This document shows, in pieces, positions 35,402 to 46,818 of a DNA stretch of 64,000 nt. The notes below the pieces were generated by a model. It was not told the origin of the DNA. It saw only the letters and a program-made list of their open reading frames with translations, and searched no databases. Both the position numbers and the translations under genes were made by a program. The DNA is taken from NCBI RefSeq assembly GCF_008831285.2, contig NC_045150.1, forward strand, positions 2,678,001 to 2,742,000, given 5' to 3'. The stretch is from Nymphaea colorata (lineage: Eukaryota > Streptophyta > Magnoliopsida > Nymphaeales > Nymphaeaceae). Numbering within the stretch: the stretch's first letter is position 1; each line of letters opens with the position of its first letter.

Positions 35402-38220
35402 ATGTCGCACAACGGCACCGTCCCCCTTCATCCTTCTTCCCAGTCGGACATTGACGAGATCGAGAACCTCATCAACCAGAGCGTCCAGGCGGCCAGCCTC
35501 CATGGATCCGTTCCCGTCGCCCCTGCCCGGCCGCCGAGCCCGCCCAGGGTGTCGATCCCCGTCTCTTCCGCCACCTTCGTCCCGTCCTCCATTCCGCCGT
35601 CGACCCAGAAGCCCACACCTCCCGTTCCACCCGTGGCGCCGAGTTCGAACTCCAACATGAGACAGAACCTTGCGGCGGACGCGTTCGGTTCGGCTCCCAA
35701 CACGCTCACGGAACCTGTTTGGGACACGGTGAAGCGGGACCTGTCGAGAATCGTGAGCAATTTGAAGTTGGTGGTCTTCCCGAATCCTTTTCGTGAAGAT
35801 CCGGGGAAGGCGTTGAGAGATTGGGATCTGTGGGGCCCTTTCTTCTTCATCATATTCCTCGGTCTTGCATTGTCCTGGTCGGCGTCCGTGAAGAAGGTAC
35901 TGGAATTGTTTGTTGTTGAAATGCGCTCCTTTATCCGTGGAACATCTATGCCTTCTGCTAGAGCAACTTCCGATCTGTAGATTGATTAATTTCAGTCGAA
36001 AGAAAAGCCAGGTTGTAGGTTTTTGTTGCGTCAGATAAACCTTCACGTAGTTCTCGTAATGAAAATGGTAATTAAGCTATTTAAAGATCTTTTTTAATAT
36101 GGTTGATATGCTGAGTGTTTTGGAATCTCGAGGTAGGCGTTTGTTTTTTCATGAAAGATCAGGAACCTCCATGGTAATGAAACAGGGGAACTTTCAATCA
36201 TGGCGGTATGTTTTTTTTAAGTGCATCTGTAGTAATATAGTGGAAAATTAATATTGGTTAGCAATAGCCATTCATAATTCAGACAACACGGAGTATTTAA
36301 GTAGATGTTTCTGGGATTGTGACCCAAGCAAAGTATGAAGCGTGGCCTGTCATGGGTGATCCATTATTCTTAGAACAGAGGGGGGCAAAAACTGTAGAAT
36401 GGAGGCGATTGTCATTTGTGAGGTGGTACAGGTGTCGATAAAACACCCAGCAGTGCAAGAAAAACCCAGCAGTGCAAGAAAATTGAACAATTTAAAGACC
36501 AAAAGTATATCAATATTGTACACTATGGCAACGGAAGAAAGAAGTGAACACTCTGCTTCTAATCTACCCACAATTAGGGGAGTTCAAGAAAACATCTGTC
36601 AACGAATATCGGCTATGTTTTCAAAGTATTTCAAAAATATTGCCGAAACAAGTTCTATAAAGAAGGCATTGCAAAAATATTGTAGTGTTTTCATGAGAAT
36701 TAAGGAAAATAGTTTTGTATATGTTTTTAAACTTTTTTGGCTTCTTTTAACATTTAAGTACATATTTTGAATTTTTTCAATGTTTTGTAAGAAAATTAAT
36801 AGCAAACTCATAACTTCATCAATTTTCTATTACTTTCTCAGTCTTTGGATTTCTAAAATTTTCCTGAGAAAACGACCTTTCTGGTTAATGCCTAAGATAA
36901 ACCTTGCCGATGAAAGCCGAAAAGGGATAATCCTGACAATGATATGTCCATACGAATGCCCAGAAGTATGTTCATAATCACTGGAAAGGAAAGATTGTTT
37001 GCATGAAATTTTACTACATTGGAGTAAACTGAACAAATCTCAAGACAGAAATGAGAATGAATGTTTGATCCATAGAGATCAGTCCACCATCGCCATTGAT
37101 GCTCAGACCCAATTCGTGAACCAATTCATAATTTGGAGGTGAGGGAATTATGGTAATCTGGAAACTTTAAATGCTTGCCAGAACTTACTCATTGAAGCAG
37201 GCCTACTGCTCCAGTTCCATGTATCTGGAATTAGATTGTACAAAAATGGATACTAAACTACCAGCATTAAGGAGTTCCAAATATCGCTGCAACTTGAGAA
37301 AGGTTGAAAGTTTTAAGAGGATAACAGATTGAGGTAGTTTAATTGGCTAACCCGAATGATACATCAAAAGGATGAGATTGAAGTATTGAATCCATGCTGC
37401 AACAAGTTCCCTACACTAACTGTTTCATTTGGGTGACCAAGCATCTATATCATGTTGATTGTTACTGGCCAAATATTTGACAGAATGTATGGAATGTTGT
37501 GATCGTGTATCTTCTTTTTTTAATTTGTTTATCCTTCGAATGTGACTTTCTTGGCATTATTCTCTTGACTTTCACTTTTTTCTTGTCAATTCTCGTAGGC
37601 TACTTATTTGTTCTAACCCTCCCTTTCATTGCATGAAGGGGCAGCAATCTGACAACTAAGAAATTTTCCAGCTCCCTTGATGGCTCACTGCTAATTTTTT
37701 TCCGTTACTTTGATTAGTTCAAGCTTCCTTGTGAAATACTAACTTCGTCTTAATTCTTTATAATTCAACTTTAAATGTAATATTAGTATAATATATAACT
37801 GGAATATTCCATCCTGGAAGTTGGTAATGCTTACAGTTTTTTGTTCACATTAATATATTTCTGGGAGATGTATTGCTTTTAGCTTCCTATGAAGGTCTGT
37901 TCTTTTTCCACAGATTTTCTGATTTAATTGTTCTGTTATAACAGTGGACCTGGCTGTTGGAAGTGTGTATCTAATGATGTTATTGATCTCTGTTTTTGCA
38001 GTCTGAAGTTTTTGCTGTTGCTTTTGGGGTCCTTGCTGCTGGTGCTGTCATTCTAACACTTAATGTCCTTCTTCTGGTAAGATATAGACCCACCGTGGCT
38101 GTGCATTTGAGATATGATGTGGATATGTTTAGTATAAGGTGGAGACACAGCTGTACACACACAATCACACACACTTAAACATTAATAGATCCGATGGATA
38201 GCCTCTGTAGATTGGATTTA

Positions 38221-38281
<61 letters not shown>

Positions 38282-38998
38282 AATGAAAAGCTTAAATTAG
38301 ATAAATATGAAAAAAAAAACTTCTCAAGCACCACTTTTGCATTAAAGAACATTGTAAATTGTAATGAATTTAAGCCATGATGTGATTGATAAAATCTTTT
38401 AAAGAAGGAAAATATAAGGGCACAAGAGTAAACAACCAAGTCCATAAATGAAATGAAGAGTTATTGGTGAATTTTTTATGTCCTGCCCTAGTTTGATCAT
38501 TTTCCTGAAGTATCTTGTTGTTTCTGAGGATTGCAGGCCCTATGAACTTTTCAAATTAGTTTCCTTTTGGATCTTCTAGATCATTTCCCAGTTCTAGCAT
38601 TGCTACTGCTCAGAAGTTTTGCTTTTACTTTTAGAGATGTCATTTTTTCAGCTATGCACTTAGAAATTTCTTGTTTGTGTTATTTCGGAAGGATAAATTA
38701 TTGGTATAACTAAATAAAAGTAATTTACTCATTCCAGGGTGGACATATCATCTTTTTCCAAAGTCTCAGCCTTCTGGGGTACTGCCTCTTCCCTCTGGAT
38801 GTTGGAGCTTTTCTTTGCATGTTGAAAGACAATGTGATACTTAAAATTATTGTCGTGTCAATAACACTGGCATGGAGCTCATGGGCTGCTTATCCATTCA
38901 TGAGTGCTGCTGTCTCACCCAGAAGAAAAGCTCTCGCCCTATACCCAGTCTTCCTTATGTACATCTCAGTTGGTTTCCTTATAATTGCTATAGATTAG
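35402..38998 (+). CDS. YIP4: YIP4-type (YIPF6-like) Golgi/TGN membrane protein, copy 1
   Basis: Exons are 35402-35896, 38002-38076 and 38738-38998, all with GT/AG borders in phase 0, giving 276 residues. The N-terminal half is cytosolic-type, with the conserved IDEIENLI segment and a Pro/Ser-rich stretch (about 40-95). The Yip1-domain motif DLWGP begins near residue 140, followed by about five membrane spans (143-160, 168-190, 194-220, 224-246, 255-275) and the second family motif [13 protein letters not shown]4 proteins of Arabidopsis act in the trans-Golgi network with YIP5 and ECHIDNA in secretion of wall polysaccharides; I infer the same role. Intron 1 is 2.1 kb, and intron 2 (661 bp) carries a TA tract at 38224-38278. 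The product is nearly identical to that of copy 2 at 46819, differing mainly in the N-terminal linker. Confidence 0.95.
38224..38278. repeat. TA microsatellite inside YIP4 copy 1 intron 2
   Basis: About 27 TA units lie 147 bp downstream of the exon 2 donor. The corresponding 199-bp intron in copy 2 lacks them. Confidence 0.95.
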
Positions 38999-39130
38999 CA
39001 GGCATTGTTTTTTTCATCGTGCGAGGCTTCATCAACAATGTCCAGAATTTCTTCGTAACTGTTACAGATTAACGGGCAATGTTTCTTCATCTTGCAAAGC
39101 TTGATGAACAATATCCAGAATGCTTTTTTC
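38991..39130 (+). repeat. Duplicated tail and 3' UTR start of YIP4 copy 1
   Basis: The bases around the stop codon (from AGATTAGC at 38992) recur 74 bp later (AGATTAAC at 39066) and continue for about 60 bp with substitutions. The second block is closer to the tail of YIP4 copy 2 (53184 on), so it may be the original tail. Confidence 0.65.
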
Positions 39131-42100
39131 TTTAAGTTCAGCTGTTGGAGGTAATTCATCCAGAGATATTCTCAAGGAGCTGCTGGTTTTGATTTTGTGT
39201 TGTCCTGTTATGCAGTCAATACTGATAGCTGGAAGGATGGAGTTTGTTATATACGGTCAGGTCTATCCTCCCCACTTCAATTGTTGTATACCCATTCACA
39301 CGGTAATTGTGGTAAATACTATTTTAAGAGGCGTAGGATAAAAAAATTGGAGTCCATCGTGGCAATTCATGTACTTTTGTTTCTTTTCTCTCCACAACGG
39401 CTTATTTTTTGTAATGGTTCTCTTTTTTGTGCAGCAATTTTGCACAACAGTTTCGAACGTAATCTGGTAGTATTATTCTTAGTTTGTGAGATTTTGGTTC
39501 TCATTTTTAAGACTAATTTATCTGAAATGTAAATACCAATTTCTCCTTATGTCTTTTGTGTGTGTGGGCCTTTTCCATCATATGCTTGTGGTTATTCTTG
39601 AACGCAAGTGCTGTCCGCTCCTTTTATCTGTCTTCTGTCTGCACTTGCTTTTCCATCCTGCGTTTGTGGTAATTCTTATCGGCTGATGATCCAAGTGCTT
39701 CAGATTGATAAGGTCCGTTATCTTGCTGAAGCCTATTTGAAGAAAACTTGTAAGGGAAGCCGCATCCTTGTTCACCAATCATCATTTCTATGATCCTGCT
39801 AGTAATTTTTGCTGTAATTAACTACATCAGAACCATCAAGGTGCGGGTTGACATGGTCCTTTCGCCTTCATCAATGGCATTGCATCTGCCAGAAGCAGCG
39901 CAAAAGCGTCCATAGCCAGCATGAGCTTACCAACTTAATTGGCTAAGGATCAACCGGTATTTATTCCATGCCTGCACAGTGATGCTGAGGTAGCTTTAGT
40001 TTCTACTCTGTATAGCACATACAAATTGCGTGTGACTGTCGGGACTGGCTGTAAACATGTCTGACAATCAAAGTCTTCTGTGAAATGCATTTTGTGTGCC
40101 ATCTTATCTAGATGAACAGGACAAGCTTAGATCCTGTGGCTGGCTTTCTAAAGAAGCAACTGCTGTATTTTTTTGAGAAATATATCATGGTAGCTGTAGA
40201 CTAAAAGATGCTACAATCTGTATCCGATGAGACTCACGAGAGAAGGTAGGGACATGGCTGTTCCGGTCTTGGCCAGATTTTGTTGCAATGATAATGTTAA
40301 TGCAACCATGCAAGTAGGTATCTGCTATCATCCTCCTACAAGGGTTCATACCTCTTCCTGTCTTACAATGCAGAACTATTGCTTAGGGCAGTAGAACTTT
40401 GAAACAACTGTCCTTTTATGAACGGATATATATTAACAAAAACTGTGGTACCATTGGTACCTCTCTCGTATTTAGTTGGTATACCATGGTATTCTTCACT
40501 AAAAATGTAAAAAGATGGCCGCGGAGACCTGCCGAAGCAAATCAAATAATAAACTCTTTGTGCGGGTCCACGGTTATGTTATTTTCATTGACAAAGTATA
40601 GAACCTTCTTATGAAGTACATTCATTTAGTAATTTATAACTTGCATTGATTTAGTAATAGAAAAATACAATAAGAACACCTAGAGGCTAGGGTAATGTGA
40701 ATGTGCAGTCTGGTCTTTTAGGCTCTGTCAGCTGAAGATGAGAAGAGGAATGTAGGTTGAAGTGGGACATAAGATTGGATTTCTCAATATCCTTAATGAA
40801 AATGTGGCTAATAGGAGATAAATGTTCGCATCAGCCCCTACATCCTTGTTCAACTCCTACATCCTCCGCTTCTATCTCACCGCATTTCATCCTGTCCCAG
40901 TGAAAAAGCTTAAAATTTTAGGTGGTGTTTCAGAGGCTAGTTTCAAATGGAAATAGGGCTTGCACGTATTGAGAAAACAAAATTTCAAATATATAGAGTT
41001 CTAATCCCCCACAGCTGTTTGGTTTCCTCTTCAATTTCAAGTAGCTCCAATCGTGCCAAAAAAGGAGCTTACACATTCAACTTTCTGTAGGAAAACGATG
41101 AAGCCACACAACTGTACCTGCTCCAGGATGGTGTTGGAATATAGGATTGAGGATAGAGCCGCATGTTTCGACTTTTTTTTTTTTTTTTTCTGTACACAGC
41201 GTTGGTGCTTAGAAACCTGAAAGAAGCCATGGTTTGGCGTCTTGCTTTTAACTCCTTTTTTCCAAATAGCATCTTCACTGCGAGATCTTAAACTAGGACC
41301 TTGGATATAGTGCTTGCTTTTAGCTCCTTATTTCCCTGTAGTATCTTGACTGTGAGCTCTTAAACAAGGATATTCGATATAGCGCTCTCTCTCTCTCTCT
41401 CTCTCTCAGAGACTCACTGTAGGTGAGCAAAGCTGGACCAGACATGACATTGACCAGGCCCGCTCCTGCCACCAAGGTCCAGGGTCGCATCAAGGCTGGG
41501 AGTAGTTAAGGTGCACCGTCAATTTGGAGACATGTTGACCACTCCATAAGGTCCAGAGGCACAGCATCCAAGGTATCGAACTGAGAATATGCCACCACTC
41601 CAACCAGCTCCATGCCCTTTGAAGCCTCTCCCACAAAGACGTTAACACTGTGTTGGTGGGCAGCACAAAAGTTCTGAGATCCAAACACGAGGACCAATTT
41701 AGCATCCTTTTCTTATTTTCTGCTCAATTTAAATGTAGTAATTACAAGTCCAACTGAGTGGTGATGGATGCTCAGTTTTTGAGACGTGCAAAATGGATTT
41801 GTGGTGATTGTTCATGAACCAAAAATTGCTATTATCAAAACAATATGTTTAATGGAAAAGCATATCACTTTTGCAACAATGGCCATTATCCTGATCGTTG
41901 CTAACAATGGGACGTGGTAATCGGAGCTGCAATAGAAGATGAGAGTAGACACGGAAATGGAATGAACACTGGGAACCCGAGAGCATTTGGAACAGGCTGC
42001 AGATCCAGCATGGATGGCCTGCTGGCTGCTACTGAGGTCAGTCATTTCCTCTTAACCATCGACTAGCGACCATTCTCAAGGACTAAATGTTGGAACCAGC

Positions 42101-45100
42101 CTGACGTGGACTGGCCGCCTTTCCTGGTCATGATCGATTGGTTAGAACCATAGTGATGGTTCCAAGTTTTGTTTTGTAAATATCTTCCCCATTTTTTGCC
42201 AATAAAGGGAGGGGGCCTAACCCCCAGCAACCGTTCTCCGGAACCCTAGAGTGTACTCAACCTGCGACCCTGTGATGGCTGATTTATCAAACATGCGACT
42301 GACCACAGCTTGCCGTTAGGTAAATCTGTTCAGCATTTCATGACTAGACCAATGAAAGCAAGAGTATGTACCAACATCCATCATGATATCCAACCGCCAT
42401 ATATTTCCAAACATATATAGCGAGGTGAGGTTAGATGAATCATTACCAGATTATGCCATGAGATACAAGTCATTTCCTCCGAGTTTCCAGGCCAGGTGAA
42501 CTGCAACATATTGAATTCAATAAAGCATCACAGACATAACGATACAAGTAAAAATATCTAAAACAGTGGGAAATCCATAAAGAAAAGAAAAACCTTTCGT
42601 TCATTTTAGAGACATGAGGAACTTTAATTTTTAAAGAGCAATGATAACAGCTTTAAGATCAACAAGGCATAATGACTTGGACCCGTGGAGTGAACTAGAA
42701 GAGGATACACCAAGGAACACAAACTGAAGAAATGTTTTGACAAATAATGTACAATAGAATCTGTGGACCGCTTCAGAAACAAAAGGTCCAAAATAATCCT
42801 GTAAGTTTAATGGATACCATAGAGATGCTTCTCGAGCAGCTAATAACAATTTAGCCACCTAGAGAAGATACAGACTTTCACAAAATGTAAGATATCTTGA
42901 CATCATTTGCATGTTCGACGCTGCAAATCCACTTCACCACCTGTCACCTTCTCATTCATACATCCTGCAGAGTTAAAATAACCGCCTGCCATTAGTTTGT
43001 GACCAAGCAGACAGCCTTCCTATAAGAAGGGCAATAAAAATATCAACTCTATCAACCATGTAATAATACCGGTATTATATAAAAAGAGATGAAAGAAAGG
43101 CAAACCAAAAAAAGAAGAAGAAAACCATTATCACCAAAGGGTATGGACAAGAAGCTACAATCTGGGAAGCATCATCTCCTTAAGACTATTTTCCATGTTA
43201 TTGTAGTGCCTTTCCAATTTCATTCCCCCAAATTTTTCATGATCAATTTCTATTTCCATTTATTCTTCATTTTACTGAAAGGTGTACTTTTCCATTAAAA
43301 GCCGAAACTTAAATGACCATTTCAGCATTCAAAGGAGAATGTCTTAAAACCTTTTTATCAGTCTGTGATTTAATTCACATAAAATGTGGATGTTTTACGC
43401 CAAAGTAATCTGTTCGCATTATTCATCTTATGGCATTGCGAAACAGTGACTTGACATTTAGAACATTCATGTCGGTTGTTATTTTTAGAAAACGAAAAAC
43501 TAGACCAGTTACACAATTAGAAATGAAAACTACCTCAGACTGGGTACGTTTGAAAAATAAAAAGAAAATTTAATTAATATTAAATGAAGAAGTTTCTATG
43601 TGATTTGACAACTTTGAAAGATACGTTAAAAGCAAGGACCATAGATATGTTCTAGAGGTCGTACGACTAGATCCTTAAGTCCTAAGGAGACAGAGATACC
43701 TTATAAGGAGACAGAAATACCTTATAAGGAGACAGAAATACCTTAACTTTACAAACGTTTCTGCAACATGTTGAAGTTCATTCAAGATCGATAAGCAGAA
43801 TCAGCAAGCTAAAATGGAAATTGCAAATAAGAAATTGAGAATTGACAAGCTGAACAAAGCCTCGAGAAGAAACATCTTGCTCCAAGTTTGTTTGACTCGC
43901 TAAGAAATAAATTACTTGAGTTTAACCTTTTAAAGAGATGGTGGAACATTATTTCAAGCAAATAACATGCAAATCATGCATTCTGCAAGAGACTTTCAAG
44001 GAGAAATTTTCAGGTTAGCTAAAGGATATCCCTTGATAAGCAAGTAAATACATGAGGAAACTGCTCGTAACTTTACAAGCTTCTCAGGCAGCTGAAGATC
44101 GCTTGGGCAACATATTGCCTTTCAAATCCACTATATCTGTCCACATAGCCCCTATTGGATAGCTAAACCATCTTCAATCGGATATCATCGTAACCATCTT
44201 ACAGGAAAAAGAAAAAAAAAAGTAATATTAGTGCCCACTACTAAAAGAGGACATGTCCTTCTAAGCTAGAAATCTATTATATTTTACGTACTGAATTGCG
44301 CTTATGGGTCTACCAGTTAAGATTAATCAGGAACCTTGAAGAAGCAAAACCCCCATGAGCGGCGAGTCGGTGACCACCATGTCAAAATCGGGGAGCTGAA
44401 TGGCAGGGTTGGGACTTGATCCAGGGTCTTGAGCTTGATACCCATGACATTTCCCCTACTATTACCACATTTTTCTCGGAACTGTGGGAATTGTAGTAGC
44501 TACAAGAACCCAGGGTTCCTAAACCGTAGGTAAACAAGTAATGAATCGTTAAAACAAAAAGATATTGCACGTCTGCTCGTTAATTTCATATCATGCTATC
44601 GTATCCTTCGTTGATAGAAAATCGTTACCAAAGTCCCTTAAGGAGAAGGGACAGATTCTTCTCGAAACTTTTGATAAGCGTCATCTCAAACAAGCAAGTT
44701 CCACCCCCCCCCCCCCCCCCCCCATCTTTTCTATATCTATTTCCTCGTCATTCGCTACAGCACGATTCCCCACGCATGGCACTCTCCATAAGGTACCATA
44801 AATCCCTGGATTTAGGGAAAATTTGATGCAATTGGAAAGCCAATCCACCAATGTCTGAGAAGCGACGGAGGGATTTCGATACTGAAATTCCAATTCCAAG
44901 AAATTTTCGAAGCCAAAGATTCCGCAAATTGAATGCTTAAGTGCAACATCAGCCCACATTCCATCGACAAAGATACCAACGAACAACTACAACTTCAATT
45001 GTACCGTCTTATGCTTCCATCAAAAAAAAAAGGGGGGAGGAGGAGAAGAGAGAGAGAGAGAGAGAAATCACCGGATTCAAGAGGAGAAGGACGACGATGA

Positions 45101-45120
45101 TTGGCTGCCGCGGGGGGAAG
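39131..45120. other. 3' flank of YIP4 copy 1 and intergenic spacer
   Basis: Homology to the 3' flank of YIP4 copy 2 continues to about 39340. Beyond it I see no supported gene. There is a three-unit tandem repeat (GGAGACAGAAATACCTTATA, about 43686-43745), a CT tract (41386-41408) and a run of 20 C at 44704-44723. A minus-strand reading at 41506-41697 (GSQNFCAAHQHSVNVF) looks protein-like, but I recognise no family. Bases 42088-42300 have a TGTTGGAACC start and could be an LTR remnant, with no partner found. Confidence 0.45.
44704..44723. repeat. Homopolymer of 20 C
   Basis: An uninterrupted C20 lies about 400 bp beyond the 3' end of the MOZART1 gene. Such a run can form i-motif/G-quadruplex structures, and its length in an assembly is unreliable. 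Confidence 0.9.
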
Positions 45121-45339
45121 CTAATGATGTTGGTCCTTGAGGTGGTGGAGAGGGGGAGCGGAGGATTCTTGGCGGATCTCCCTGACGACGGCAGCGAGGG
45201 CCTCGGGGTTGACACCCCTCTCGCAGAGGTCTACGAGGATGGAAAGCGTATGGCGGTCCAACCCCGTGCTCAGCAAGTTCGAGATGTGTAGCACCAGATC
45301 CAACGATTCTCGGGCGTTCTGAGAAGCCGCAGAATCCAT
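45121..45339 (-). CDS. MZT1: MOZART1/GIP, gamma-tubulin complex small subunit
   Basis: A 72-residue intronless frame runs from ATG 45337-45339 to TAG 45121-45123. The core NARESLDLVLHISNLLSTGLD continues into RHTLSILVDLCERGVNPEAL and AAVVREIRQE, which is the MOZART1 signature (three short helices). In plants (GIP1/GIP2) it binds the N-termini of gamma-tubulin complex proteins and is needed for microtubule nucleation, spindle formation and nuclear envelope shape. The tail after residue 60 is polar and histidine-rich. An in-frame extension upstream exists, but the second Met start matches the family length. It lies head to head with YIP4 copy 2, ATGs 1.5 kb apart. Confidence 0.95.
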   Translation of the reverse strand: MDSAASQNARESLDLVLHISNLLSTGLDRHTLSILVDLCERGVNPEALAAVVREIRQESSAPPLHHLKDQHH

Positions 45340-46818
45340 GGCTGCCGTCGTTCCGCCAGAACCAGGGTTTTGCCCCACTCTCTCTCTCTTAAAACCCGCC
45401 AAATGGTTAACCTTGCTTGGGTTTGAATCTTCCTTGCACTTCAAAGGGAAGGTTCAGGGTTACTATAAGGGATCGGAGTTATCCAAATACCGGCCCGAAT
45501 TTGGATCCAGTAAACAGAACAAGTTACAGCCTTACAGGTTCCCCATAACAAGCAAATCCAGATCCGGCATGCAGTAACTGGATCTGAATCTGAGTCCAAA
45601 CTGACAACGATCCGGTTGCATGTAAATGTTGTTCTTGTGTCTGTCATATCTGAACTCCCTTTTGATAATTCAAGAGCGGGTCCAACTCTGAGCCTGGCTA
45701 TTTAATACCATGTATTCGAGCTTTACCCCGTGAGTGTTCGTTGGTTAAAAAACAAGAGTTATTAACAAGATTTGGATTCAGTATGTCCAAATTTAAGACC
45801 CAATAAAAAAGTCCAAAAGTAATTACATGTAAATGCCCAATCTTATGCTTAGTTGGATGCCAATTCAGTTTAAAAAAAAATAAAAAAAAAATCTGGATTT
45901 AGAAATGTCAAAATTTGGTCTTCTTAAGTCAACTTGCTTAAGGTTTGAATTTAGGCAAACACTACTTATTTTAAATCCTACCCTTGCTTGAGAAAATTGT
46001 TTCTTAGTTTTTTTTTTTATTAATGTTATTATGTGTCATGTTTTTTTTTTTATGATGTTTCCAGGAAAAAAGTGCTCAAAATCTTTAAATTTTTAAATCA
46101 CGGACACGCACATAACTTAAGTTCACATGGGTTTTATGGTTCCAATCAAATATACTTAAAAATAAATCTAATTTGCTTCTATTATTACATTTTTGAAGTC
46201 AGTCCCCTCTTTCACTTTTATATATGTTTCTTGATTAGAAAAGCAAAAATCATGAAAAGATCGATAGAAAAAACTTTGTCTTGAAAATTTGTTATTTGCC
46301 AAGGAAAAGATTGTAATCGCTTTTAAAAACTGTGTTTTGCACTACTTTATAGTTTATACTGCTGCTATATGTAACTTTCAGTAGCTTTAATAAATAAGTC
46401 AGTGCGTTGATAAACTGAAACCAAAATGTATTAGCGAAAATGATAAACCTTAATCTAATGATAAAAGATAACATCGAAAAAGGTTAAAATTAATGTTTTT
46501 TTAATTGACAAAAAATGAATTTGTTTTACGAAGGAATTCTGCATTCTTTTTTGAAAAATAATATATATATTTTAGTTTATGAGCAAAAAGAAGCATGAAA
46601 ACGAAAATAACTAATTTTATTTTTTAGAATTTTCAGAACAAGGGTCCCGGTAGAGAGGGGTTAAAGTTTCATCTTCTTTCTCCCTCGGCTTGGTCCGAAG
46701 TACCTGTCGCTCTTCCGAATTGAGGCGCAGGGGAGCTCTCTGCGTTTCGAGGGGAAGAACTCTCTGTCTCTCTCTCACTAGATCTTGAATTGCACGGTTT
46801 TCCGACGAAGGAACGAAG
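45340..46818. other. Intergenic region between divergent MZT1 and YIP4 copy 2
   Basis: This stretch must hold both promoters. Bases 45460-45620 contain degenerate ggatccgaat motifs of the hAT-like family. The remainder is AT-rich. The last 180 bp form a CT-rich leader before ATG 46819, related to the leader of copy 1 only near its end. No TATA box can be assigned with confidence. Confidence 0.5.

Noticed and set aside
35252..36046. 264-codon minus-strand frame opposite YIP4 exon 1
   Set aside because: It is the antisense of a well-supported exon, is rich in arginine and glycine, and has no domain.
42088..42300. Possible solo LTR beginning TGTTGGAACC with an AATAAA inside
   Set aside because: No matching end, target duplication or second copy was found in the window.
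44380..44440. Minus-strand GATCAAGTC matching a tRNA B box
   Set aside because: No A box at the right distance and no cloverleaf, so neither a tRNA nor a SINE could be supported.
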